Source: Symbiodinium sp. CCMP2592 (lineage: Eukaryota > Sar > Dinophyceae > Suessiales > Symbiodiniaceae). Taken from it: a stretch of 64,000 nt of DNA. The DNA is taken from positions 186,001-250,000 of the forward strand of contig CAJNDT010002057.1 of assembly GCA_905221615.1 (NCBI GenBank). Reading direction: 5' to 3'. The notes under the pieces were generated by a model. It did no database searches. It worked only from the letters and a program-made list of their open reading frames with translations, and was not told where the DNA came from. The translations under genes were made by a program, and so were the position numbers. The stretch's first letter is position 1. Each line of letters starts with the position of its first letter. Shown one piece after another: positions 41,901 through 53,900 of the stretch.

Positions 41901-44900
41901 TTCCAGGTGTTTGCAAACCTTAAAAGCTCTTTATATCATGGAACCACACAGACAACAAGGAATTGGGTTCGGTGTTGGGGTGTTTAGGGCTTGGAGTATT
42001 CCTGTCATGATACGACGTGGCCACACAGGAAGCCTCAACTAGGGAAGCACAAAGAAGTTCCCCATAACAAAAAAACGACCGGGCGTGATAGCACTGGATC
42101 CCTAATCGTACTGCCACAATGCAGAAAAACGAATAAGTCTTCAGGATAATAGCCAATATCATTAGAGTCAATAGAGTAAAATAGAGGTGCTGACAGGTTA
42201 TGTCATCTAGTGGAAAGCTAACAGAGGGATGTTGATATCTGTGGACCCCGAAAGACCTCGTGGCCGAGTTCCCCGGCACAAAAAGGGGCTATCACTCTAG
42301 TTCTGGTAGGAGTATAGCCACCGAAAACTCCAAGCTCACCTGTTTCAAAGCCACAACATCAAAATCCATCCCTGAACCCTAACCCCAAACCCCTAAACCC
42401 GAAATGAACTCCCACTCCCCTGGAACCTTAAACCCGAAGCTCCTACATGGGAGTTTCGGAAAATGAGGGGACGCTGATATAGTACCCTATATAGAAGGAT
42501 CTTTTTTATAGGGACCCCAAAAATAAGGTACCCCAAATTTTCGGAAACTCCCGCATGAGCTCTCAACTCCCTTTAAACGAGCTCCGAGAGTCGTCACAAC
42601 TCGGTGGCGTGTGCGGCCCTGAAGACCGATCCGCGTGGCCTTTGGGACAAGGAAGCGTGGGGTCTATAGTAATTAGGGTTTGGGGTCTAGGGGTCAAGGC
42701 CTAGCGTTTAGGGTTTAGGGTCTAGGGTTCAGGGGTTTCGCAAATCCATGTATTTTGGCTTTTGGGGCTTAGGGTTTAGGCGATGGGGGTTTGGGGCCTC
42801 AAGGGTTTAGGGTTGAAGGTAAGCCCTACAAAGCCTAAACCCTAAAAGCCCTAAACCCCGAAGCCCTAATACTAACCACTCCTGAAACCCGTAAGTCCCT
42901 GGACAGTACAGCTTCAAGCCTTCAAGCTCTACAGGCCTACCCTCGAATAAGCCCGAGACTACGATCCACAAACTATCATGTCTTGGAACATTCCCGGTTC
43001 TCAAACTTTAGCCATTTCGAAACTTACAAAGGCCCTGAGCCCTGAACCGCAAATCAAGACCAAAGCAATTGAAACGGGGTATGGGGAGAACTTCCACTAC
43101 TCTGATACATCAACGGTATTACAGGGCACTATTCACGTTCCACATGAGATGACATTGGAATCCTACAACCCGCAGCCTAAAAAGGCCGAAATCGCCGAAC
43201 TCTGCAACTGGGGCTTCCATTCAAGTACCCAAAGGGTCCAAAGTATCTGTATGGTAGAATGTAGGGTTCCTATATTAGGAATTACTATTATGATTTGGGG
43301 AAGTATCTCCCATAACAGTACTTTGGACCCTTTGGGGTAATGCATTGAGATCCCCAGAGCCTGCTCCAGATCTTTGGCCACCAGCCTGGGCGTGGCATGG
43401 AAACTTCCAAGGATGCAGCGCCCCTTCGTTTAGGGTTGATGTTGAAGGGTTTCTTCCAGGGGCACAGAAACAAGATCTCTTGCACGATCGTTTGTCGGGA
43501 GGGGAGCTTCTTCTTCAAGGATCTACGGAACAACCTTTTGGGCTCGCTCTTGAACATTCTGGACCACCATGCCCTACACTGAACGCGTGACTCTGAACCC
43601 CAACTGCCCTTAAACCCTAAATTTGACCCTAAACCCTCAAGGGCATAGTTTGAAGCGGAATCAAGGTAGGTAGGATTAAGGAACCCTTCTATCAGGACTC
43701 CTGTTCTGGGATTTCCCTACCTAGCTTCATCCCACCCTTTGAGCCCTTTGAAATCGAAAACGACCAATTGTAGTATCCTTAAGGGAGGGGGGTCCAAGGG
43801 GGGTATATAGCCTAGTGATCCCTAATTCTCCCTAGTACTCCCTAAGGGCCCCTTACAGTCCCCTAAGGATTCCTTATACCCTCCCCCCTTGAACCACCCT
43901 CCCTTAAGGATCCTATAAGCCAACGCCCCAACGTCTGGGGCCACCGGCGTGTTACCCACGGCGAAGAAGAAAGCAGCTCTGTACCTGGAGGTAGGCATTC
44001 AAAAGGGTTCAGGGTGTGTAGCCCTATGGTGTACTTCCGGGGATTCCCGGCTGAAGCCCTTGGGGCACTGAGGCTTCGCTGGCTCAATGAGATCAACCAG
44101 CCTGGCAGCAGAGCGACTTTTTGGGACGAGACCCTAATAATCGGAGGGTCGGGAGACTTAGCGAGTAGTTGTTTTGGTGGCTGCTAAGCATCATATCCCC
44201 AATTAAGATCCTTTCGATTCGAAGCTGCGTTTAAGTCTACTTATTGCCTACGTAGTAAGCGCCCGACCCACCAAATACCCAAAACCCTACGATGCCCAGC
44301 GGTTTGGGAGTTTTGCCTATGGTCCCCATTGTAGTTTACTTCTGGGTTACCTTATAGAATCCTAAACGGCTTGACCCAAAAACAGGAACTACAATGGATA
44401 CTTTAGGTACCATTTGTGAAAATGAAATGCGTTCCTGGTTTTCAAAGTCCTTGTAAGGGAAGGGTTTTGAGGTTACCCTTAACCCTCAGCCCGGCTTCCC
44501 TTCAGGGCTTGAATGCAGGCTCCCAGGAACTCAACAACCTCTTAATTAGCAATGCAATTATCAAAAATTCTAGAGGGATCCCTCATATGCTTGAAGGTGT
44601 ATACTGCTTAGCAAATAGATTCTAGGATTAAAGAAGGGTCCCTGATATGATATAAGGTCTGTTGATACTTTAATGGATGGTCGAGGGTCAGGGAACCTTC
44701 ATATGACTTAAAGTATGTTGCTTGGCTGAAGCGTCATGGGCTGCTCTCGGTTCAGGGCTTTGTCTATAGGGTTGCTTTTGCCTCTAGTCTAGGCATCCCT
44801 TATTGAGGGCTTAGTAGGGCTGAGGAAGGGCAGAGGGCTAAGGGCTGAGATATGCTGTAGTGTCTCCTGGAGTTCCTTTTCGAGTGGCCATCTGGCTTGT

Positions 44901-47900
44901 GTATTTTGGACGCTAACTTGAAACCTCGGTTATCCAATTCAACGAACTACATGGGCATTGGATTGACGAATGTAGTTTTAAAGTGGTGCTACAGCTCCGG
45001 CGTTTTAGTGTTTTACGGTCGTGTTCGCTCTTACCCTCAGGGTCTAGACAGTGCTTGTGCTTGAGTTTCGGTCCTGTCTTGGTTTCAGAAAGTACGGAAG
45101 CAACAGACCCCACGCACCTCAAGACCCATGCCTATAACGCCTCTCCATTAGAGGAGCACTACACCTTGCAACCCAAAACCGTCATAGAGGGCCACCTGGG
45201 TGCGTTCTCCGGTGCACCACTCCAGGAATCCATGTTCCGTGCCTGAACTCGAAGGTACTTTAGGTTTGGATTTTAGGTTTAGGGCCTATACCTTTTCGGG
45301 TTTTGTTTTGTTCAAGATTCCGCGCCCCCACGTTCAGACTTATTTCGTCCGTTTTCCGAGTAGTGGCTGAAGGACGAAACCGCTTTGCTTTGCGTGCAGG
45401 AAGGACGAAACCGCTTAGCTTCGCGCTTGCTGGCCTTGTTTTGCTAAATGTTTTGTCTTGCGTTTGGGCTTTCCGAGAAGGAAACCTTCTGGGGACTTAT
45501 TCCGGAGAAGGATCGGGGTCCAGCTCGGGCTGGGGATGTCAAGGGCACGTGCTTTAAAGCTTCTACGGCTAATTCAATCTTGCATTGCAGTGATGTCACC
45601 CCAGCTACACACTAAGAACCCCAAATACAACCTGCTAAGGACCCACTACGTCCCCTGAGTCTCAAACCGGGTCAAGGACACCTCCCCGCTGCTTGACACC
45701 CAAACATCAATGCACCGGCCGGCGAAGCTCTGAGTAAGGCTCTTTACAACTAAAAGGGACGTCGCCTTTGGTAAACTCAACTAGAGGGGCCTCAACAGAG
45801 CGAATTTCTGCACTCCACAAAACAACCTGCATTGGAGTCTCTAGTTCCCGCGTGCAAGCTACTGAGTTTTGGACATGTCGACTGGACTCCCAACCACCGA
45901 TCTCAACCCTACCTGAACTCTTCTCATCCACCCTATCCTACCCTCCAGCCCATACCCAGCGGACTGCACCAGCACCCACCTCACCTAAACCCCCAAAGCC
46001 AGCAACTTGGTAAGGTCCCAGCTCGATCCTGGCCAGGCATAAGTGGTTTAGGGCTTGGTTCCTTACTTCGGGTCTGCTCGCGTTTGGGAGCGGTCTGCAA
46101 ATGATCACAAACCAGACTTGTAGTTACAGTAGGCCTGGGATATTATACTGAAAACTAGCCGAAGAGCTTAATATAGTGGGGCTTAATAATCAGCATAGGG
46201 TTTTATGGTACATTATACCATAACTGTAACAAGGAACCCCCTCAAGGTAGTATAGGTACTTATTGAGGCCCCTATACTTGGAGGATCATGGGACGTAGTA
46301 AGTAGGAGTTATAAGTAATTATACGTATAGTTACCTTAATTATATCCCTAGTTACTAAGTCCTATGATCCGTTAAGTAGTATCCGACAGCAAGGCTTCCT
46401 TCCTAAGCAATACATCGGGCGCGTGCTCCTACGAAATCAGACCCGGCGCAGCCCTGCACAGCCGCTATTTGGGGTTTAGGGCTTTAAGGTTGAGGGCTTA
46501 GGTTTGAGGGCTTAGGTTTGAGGGTTTAGGGTTGAGGGTTTCGGGTTTGGGGTTGAGGGTTTAGGGTTGAGGGTTTAGGTTTACGGTTGAGGGCTTAGGG
46601 ATAGCTTACCCAGTAACCCGGAGGAAGCACGGATACCCTGTTCTCCCGGTATTCACTGTTAATCAGGATATCTCAAAGCCCCACAGTAGCAACAACAACT
46701 GGGTCGTACTGCCGAAGCTAGTAGGAGTCATAGCCCTCCACATGATGGCGAGTAATTACCGAGCTAATTCGCAAACCGAGGCAAGGTCCCCATCTGGGCA
46801 ATTTAAAATCCGAAAAGCCGATGTTACTATTACAGTACTGTTTCTGACTACTGGTTTCGTGTTGGCTATTGTTACTAGAATTACTATAGTGATTGTCCCT
46901 GAAAACCGAAACCCCACATTTTCCATGGTAAGGCTCAACCCTAAACTTCGGCCCTCACACCTGGAAGCAGAATGCTACGCCCGATCACAACAAACCTTGG
47001 GTGTAGGACCATATAGGGCCCGGTAGGTTTCGAGGCGGGGCAAGGAGTTCGGGTAATGCATATAGGGCTTCTTGTAATGCGTAGCAAGCCGCGCAGTTCG
47101 TTTAATGTAGGGCTTTGCAATGTGTAACAGTGTAACAAGCAGTGTCAGGCAGTGTAAGGTTCAGGGCTTCAGGGTTTAGGGCTCAAAGTTTGGGTTCTAA
47201 CAGCTCTAGCAAGCCGCCCGAGTTGCACAACCCCTGACACGACAGGATCCATCTCAAACACGGAAGAAAGAACCGTTGAATCCTCAGCCACAACACCCTC
47301 CTGACCCCTAGACCTCTACGTGCTAAGCTCCGGCAGCCGAACTGCCTGAATCCCTCGACCATCAGAGCCTGAACCCACATCTATAGAACCCTGCCCTGAT
47401 GCTGGGCTCTTGCTCACGAACCTAGTTCAATTCGAACTACCACGATAGGAGTCTATAGTAAGGAAAAGGTTTCGTGATTATGATAGCTTAAAGCCAAGCT
47501 CCTTACACTTAAACCCTCATAAGACCCCTTCAGAACCCTTAAAGGAACACCAAACTATGGTACATTACACGTAGTTGTTCAAGAACCCTGCCCTTACGCC
47601 ACGGACCTGGATCTTCTGCATGCAGATGCATGTTGTTCGACCCAGGTCCTGCACAGTTTCAGGATCTAGGGGTCTGGGGTTTGGGGTTTACAGGGTTCGG
47701 AGTCCAAGACCTGTTCTAGGGCATTGAAACTTTGAATTGGTGTTATGCTTTGTTTTGATTTTTGGATAAATTGTATGTGTCCGGGAAATGTTTACTAGTA
47801 GATATGCCAACCGACAGTAAACACCAATAAATGGATTGAGGATGATTCCTGCTGGGATTATTAAATCAACCCATGGGGACAAGAATGTTCTAACTTTCAG

Positions 47901-50900
47901 AAAAGGTCTGAAGACCCCAACATTCGGAATATTGCATGTCGGTCAGAATATGAATATATGCATTAGGTCCTACAGTCTTGGGTTCTCTGAACTCCGGAAC
48001 CTATAAAATCAGGGTTGAAGTGTCGCTACGTCACCCGTTTTTTGAAGAAAAGCTCCAGAGCAAGACGGCTTCCTCATAAAAGGGATGGTCCAGCGTCAAA
48101 ATACTTGCGAGATATACTGACATTGGCTGCAGCAACTATTCAGGGATGTCTTAGAGCCTTAGAAAGATTTGAGCATGCTCTCTGATTTGATCCTCTCTGG
48201 CCATGAACATCCTTCCTTGGAATCTTCCTACCGTCTCCGACAAGCAAGCGAGAACAAGTCGGTCCTGGCCGCGAACGAACTCAATGACGGCTTGCGCATC
48301 CTGAGCCGTTTCCGTTTCCCACTACAGCGCACGCCTTCGTCCTAAGTACCTGCATAGTCACAGTGAGAGTTTCCATGTTCGGAACTGTTTTCTGGTTTGT
48401 GTACATATCCCCCATACAGCTACTTAGGATCCCTTGCGCCATAGGGGCCTCCAAGTCCCCTTTAAGAAAACCCTTAAGGAGGGTATTTGGGGTATAATGA
48501 TAGACCGTAGTTAGGGGGTCTGGGTAGGAATGCCTTGAGTTTATTGTATTTCAAAGTTTAGGATGTTGGGCTTGTAGGGTTTGGGTTGAAGGCTTAGCAA
48601 ATTTACGCTTGGGATTCAGGGTTTAGGATCCGGGGCTTCAGCTCTACTCCACAATTCAGGGTTTAGGAGTTATATGGCTCCATATGCAGGCGACAACAAC
48701 GGCAGGTGCAGAATCTAAGGTGCCTTGGACCCTGCACCTGGCAGAAAACAAAAAACAATCACTTACGCCACACAGTTTTGACTGGACCGGAACGGATTCA
48801 TCATGCCCGAAATTTAAACCGAGACGCAGAAGCAAAGCAGAGAAGGTTCAAGCGTTCGGGCCTAGGGTCTTTAAGGACCAATTTGAGGTTTGTAGTTCGA
48901 GTTTGTTGGTTTCGGTGCTTTCGGGAGCAGGCCGGAGAGAGAGAGCAGTGAACCTTCGGGTTTAGGCTAGCAAAACTTCGCTGCCAGAAACCGCAAAAAG
49001 GCCAAGTACAAAATCAACACAAACCCGAAAACCCGGCCTCGGTACTCTCCACCACGATGGCGTCTAGCATCCCGCATGCTGTGGACACGGCAATATCCTT
49101 CAAGCTTCGGAGATATGAGCTTGACGTTCAGGTAGGGATCAGGTTTTGGGTTGCGGGGGGCTTTCATGATTACTACTAATAAAGTTCCTTTCAGGTTTCT
49201 TAAAGTGTTCTTTTCGGGCTACTAATCTACGATGATGTGGCATCTGTTTCTACGAGCATAAACAGGATCGGTACTATGGTATAGTACGGCTCAGGGTTTG
49301 GGCGCAGGACTCGTGGCCTGCGTGTTGGGTTTTGAGCAGACACGACAGCGGGCTCGAAAGAAGCCTTTAAAGCTAGAAGTCTCCCGAGTTGAGGTAGCTA
49401 TTTCTCGAGGTAAGGCTTGAAGGCAATCGCAACAAGGAACCCTCAAAAGGGCAGGTTTGGTAGGGTTCAGGTACGGCTTAGGTTTCAAACTGTTCAGGCT
49501 TTCGGATACGTGCAGCCAAGCGGCATACTTCTTGTTGATGCTGCCCAAATCACCGAGGCGGCCATAGACGCCCTTCAGCCGACCCGCCTCCCAGATGTCG
49601 GGTCACTTCTTGGCTGAGGAGTTAGGGTTCATTGTGCACAAGTTTTGCCCCAAGCTCCCAACCCTAGATCCAAAATCCCAAACCCGATTTACGAGACTCT
49701 AGGCATCCCTTCAACGCAGGGCCTGTCTCAGCTCCACGGCGGGAGGATGGCTGCAAAACGGTGAACCCAAATTGTGGGATCTGTGAGGGAAGGGCTTCCA
49801 AAAGGGGAGGTGCGCAACCCACTGATCCCCAAGTTCCCCCCTAGTATCAGTACTGACCGAGGTAGGATCCGAAAACTTGAACAAGGAGAATTCTACTTTC
49901 GACTCTGATTCCTCAGCCCTCAACCCCCAAGCCTAAACATGAACCCCTAAACGACGACGATAAAAAGGAGTACTACATGTTCGCGAGTGCCCAACCCTCC
50001 TAAGCCCTTGATCCTCAGCCCTAAACACAAAACCCGAAACCCTCAGGCCCAAACCCTAAACATACGGCCCAAAAAGGCACATAAGCAAGCATTAGGAGAG
50101 GGATATCCCATATGCCATATATCCCTTCCTTATGACGCAGGGATATCCCTGTAAAAATGCTTATGCTTATGTCCTTTTTTGGGTCCCTACACCCCCTACA
50201 TGCTGGCTGCCTTCGCCTGCTCGTTGACGGCCTGGATCAGGCGACCACGGAAATGCTCCTGGCGCTGCAAACGGCTTGACCGGTAGAGGATCATGGGATG
50301 TAGTAGCGGGTGAAGGGTACCTTCAAGGGATCTATAGGGCTACTATAAGGGTTTAGGGTCTAATTGCAGGTTCATGGGACTTAGTAAGTAAAGTTATAAG
50401 TACTCTAATTGGGATTATAAGTACATATATATGTATAGATACCTTAATTTCATTGGAACAGGGTCTTAAAGGGCTAGAATAGCTGTGAAAAGGAAGTGCT
50501 TGGAATCAACACTTGAGAGTTAGGTTCAGCAGGAATCGACTTGGATGCACAAAACCCAGGAACCTAGCCCGAAGTCCCAATAAGGATTTGGGGCTGTAGC
50601 GGGATTTAGCTGCTGGGCATTATACAGTCTCAGGTTTGGAGACCGACGGCAAATATACACCGCAATGCCCTCCAGCCCAAAACGCAATCCGGTAACCCTG
50701 AAGTTAAACTCTCACCAAGCACCGTGGCATTTTTGAACCATATACAGCATATACATCCTGAACATTAATTAAGTCTGCAACATGTACATCACCGCGATCA
50801 TCGCAAAGCCTGCAAGCCCTAAACTCTAGCAACAGACCAAACCATGATTGCCAACCCTTGCCTCCACCCCAGCCGTAACCCCCTAAACCCTAAACCCCCA

Positions 50901-53900
50901 AACCGTAACACCTTCCCCAAAGGGATCTCCTGCTCAAACTCGCTTCGCGCTTCGTCGGCTTTCGCGCGAGCCGCTGCGACGTCCTTGGAGACCTGCGGCT
51001 ATGAGAGGTTTCGAGGACCTCTCCCTAAGGGGCTGTACGGCTAGGGATTCCTGGTTTCGCAGCACTTCAGGCAGGTTCTCACGGACACAAGATGACGGCC
51101 GACGTTTGGATAGTGTCAGGAGCTTCAATTCTTGAATATACTTAGGGGCCTTAATGACTAGAATGGGGCGTTGGGGCCATTTAAACTTTACTTATAACAA
51201 GGAACCCCAAGAATGGTATTGGTCCTTGTTTAGGCCCCTACATTCGCGTCAGGAGCGTCAATGCTTTATTGAGCCTTTCATTTCATTCTCTCGGAGTTGC
51301 GTGCCATGGGCCCGAAAGCAGAAATGACGGCTCCTTTGCAGGATACCGTTCTCTCCAGTGTGCAGGCAGCTTTCCGCTAAAGCGAAGACCTAGCAACGGC
51401 CCGGAAGAAGCTGAGGATACTCCGAAGTGCCCTCCCGAATCGGTGATCTGACGCCGATGCATTGCGGATGATTGTTTGGACAGCAAGGCAAGCCCAGCAT
51501 CGGCACTCAGATGCTCATGCCATCAAATTACACACACCTGTCTGGGTACACAGCTGCTCAAACTGTTCGAACAAAGCCTCGGTCTTGCCAAACGAGCTGA
51601 GCATAGCGGAGTACCATGATTGCCCAGATTACCGTATGAAAGATTGCTCTTGAGTGGGGCTCGGGGTACGACAAGCATACCCCTCGCAACACTAATCAGC
51701 TTAGTTTATCTAGAAGACTACGTACAGCTAGTTCGACGCTTGCTTACAACAGCTCTTCCAGAAGAATTCTGCAACTGAAAGAACCGCAAGAGAGAGCATG
51801 GAGCATGGCAAGAAAAGAAGGATCCGACCCAACGTAATCACTGGTTGGAGGTTGGAAGTTTCTGAGCTCTGCAACCCCAACAGAGGCTCCCACAGTTTAA
51901 ACCCTAAACCCTGCATCCTTAACTTCAAAATTTAAACCCTGAAACCTTAAGCGCTAAATCATCAAGCCTATAAACCCTCATTTCCAGGGCCGCAGGCCTT
52001 CTCGATCTCCGTCGCCAACTTCTTAATGCGGTCCTTCCCTTCTGTCGTCATTTTCCTGCGCTCCTGCAAGGTTTCTAGGGTTCGGGGCTGTCTATTTGTA
52101 AAGAAATATTGCTTCAGGGTTTTAGTGGTTAAGTTTCTAGGGTTCACGGCTTGAGTCATTGGGGCTCAGGGTTTAGTGACACAAAGTTCTGTGTTTAGGC
52201 AGGGTTTTGAAGTTTACATGGGTTGACCTATACTACAGGTTCCATGTCATTGTTCGTTACCTTGTAGGATCCTAGACATGTGGCCAAACCGAAACAGCAA
52301 CTCCAAATAACTATATACCCTGTACAGCCCTGACAGGAGAGTGTAGGGGAACAACCCTAAAGCCCCAAACCGATGCCTGAAACACTAAACCCATTCTTTC
52401 AAAATACATGGGTAGTTGTCAATGTTATGGCCCCCTTTGGGGTACCCTAAATATTAGGCGCCGTATGATAATAGAGACCCAAGAGGGGACCATAATTTTG
52501 TCAACCACCCACATGGTCCTTCAGCATCTTCGTCACGTCCTTTGCTTCCTGAGGGCAGCTAGTCTGGACGCGGACTCCCCAACGACGCTGGAAGGGCTTC
52601 TTGAAGGGATGCTTGTTTTGTTCCTTTAAGGGTTCGTTCCTCTGAGGGTCTGTAGTAGAGGATTAATGTTTACACGGATTTTCAGGTTTAGGGTCCGCGG
52701 TTTCGGGCTGTTCAGGATTTACGTTTCGGGGATAGGGGTTTGGAGTCCAGGAGTCTATAAGGTCTGGAGACTTGTCGACGGTCCTTATGTCTGCCGATGT
52801 CCAGAATTAATGAGGGAAACACAACAATTCTCGTGGCAAGCTGCTCAAAGTGCTATAGGGTTAAGGGCAGGGTTTCCTTCTGGGTTCCGCGTTTGGGATC
52901 GGCGGCGAGTGCCTTTCTAAAGTGATGTAGCTGAATCTGTTCCGACCCTCTCTGCTCAGGCCTAAGCCATGCCAGGACCCCCCAAGCAAGTATTCTCCTT
53001 TCCGGCTGGCTTTTATTCCTGATTATTCTTCATACTATTATCACGATGCTGTTTTTGTAATTCGCCGTATTGTGGTAGTATTGTTACTTGTATGCTTATA
53101 CTTAGTCTCGCGAACGTCTATTATCAAACTCTTTGTTCTGCAACACAATTTAGCAAGGCTCTCTATGCAAATAGCCGGAACAAGGATTCGCGGGCGTAGT
53201 GCGTAGTACTCCCGCAAAACCCTCAAGCCGAAACCCACAACCTTCAACCCTCAACCCTAAACCCTAAAGCCTAACCCGGCCCACAACCTTCGACCCTCAG
53301 GGCGCTTTCCATTCCAGTCCTGCTCGCGCTGTCCGAGCTTTTCCCGGCATTCAGCTCCTTCCTTCTTGAGTTGGTTGATTTGCTCGGTGGCCTCACAGGG
53401 AGGGTCTAGGGTTCCAGCGTTTATTAAACTAAACTCTAGCAGTCGATATACCAAACCAGTAGTAGCCAGTAGTATCAAGTAATTATGGGATGTAAGCAAT
53501 ATGTAGACACATCATCTCAGAATGCCCTGGGACTTCAAGAGCTCCGAATGGGGAGTACTCGTGAGTCATGATGGTCGCCATCTGCAACAAGGGAGCATGA
53601 TGGATATAACAGTCCTCGGAAGTCACCAAGACCCGGGAGTACTATTTGCCACGGATAAGAGTGGGCCAGAAAGAGCCACCGAGACCCAGGAGCACGATTT
53701 GTTAGGGATAAGAGTGGGCCAAAGGGACACCCAGCATACTTAAAGGCTCATGGGACTTAGTAAGTAAGGTTTAGAGTACCCTGATTGGGGATAGAAGTAA
53801 CTATAAGTATAGTTACCTTAATTATAACCCTAGTTACTAAGTCCCATGAGCCTTTAAAGTATTACCGAAGCTCCCAGTCTGAAAACTCGAACGAGCCACG

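Noticed and set aside
46395-46445. Candidate SMC4 exon near 46.4 kb after TGTGCAG
   Set aside because: No frame keeps phase between exons 11 and 12, and 45196-45242 supplies the missing residues.
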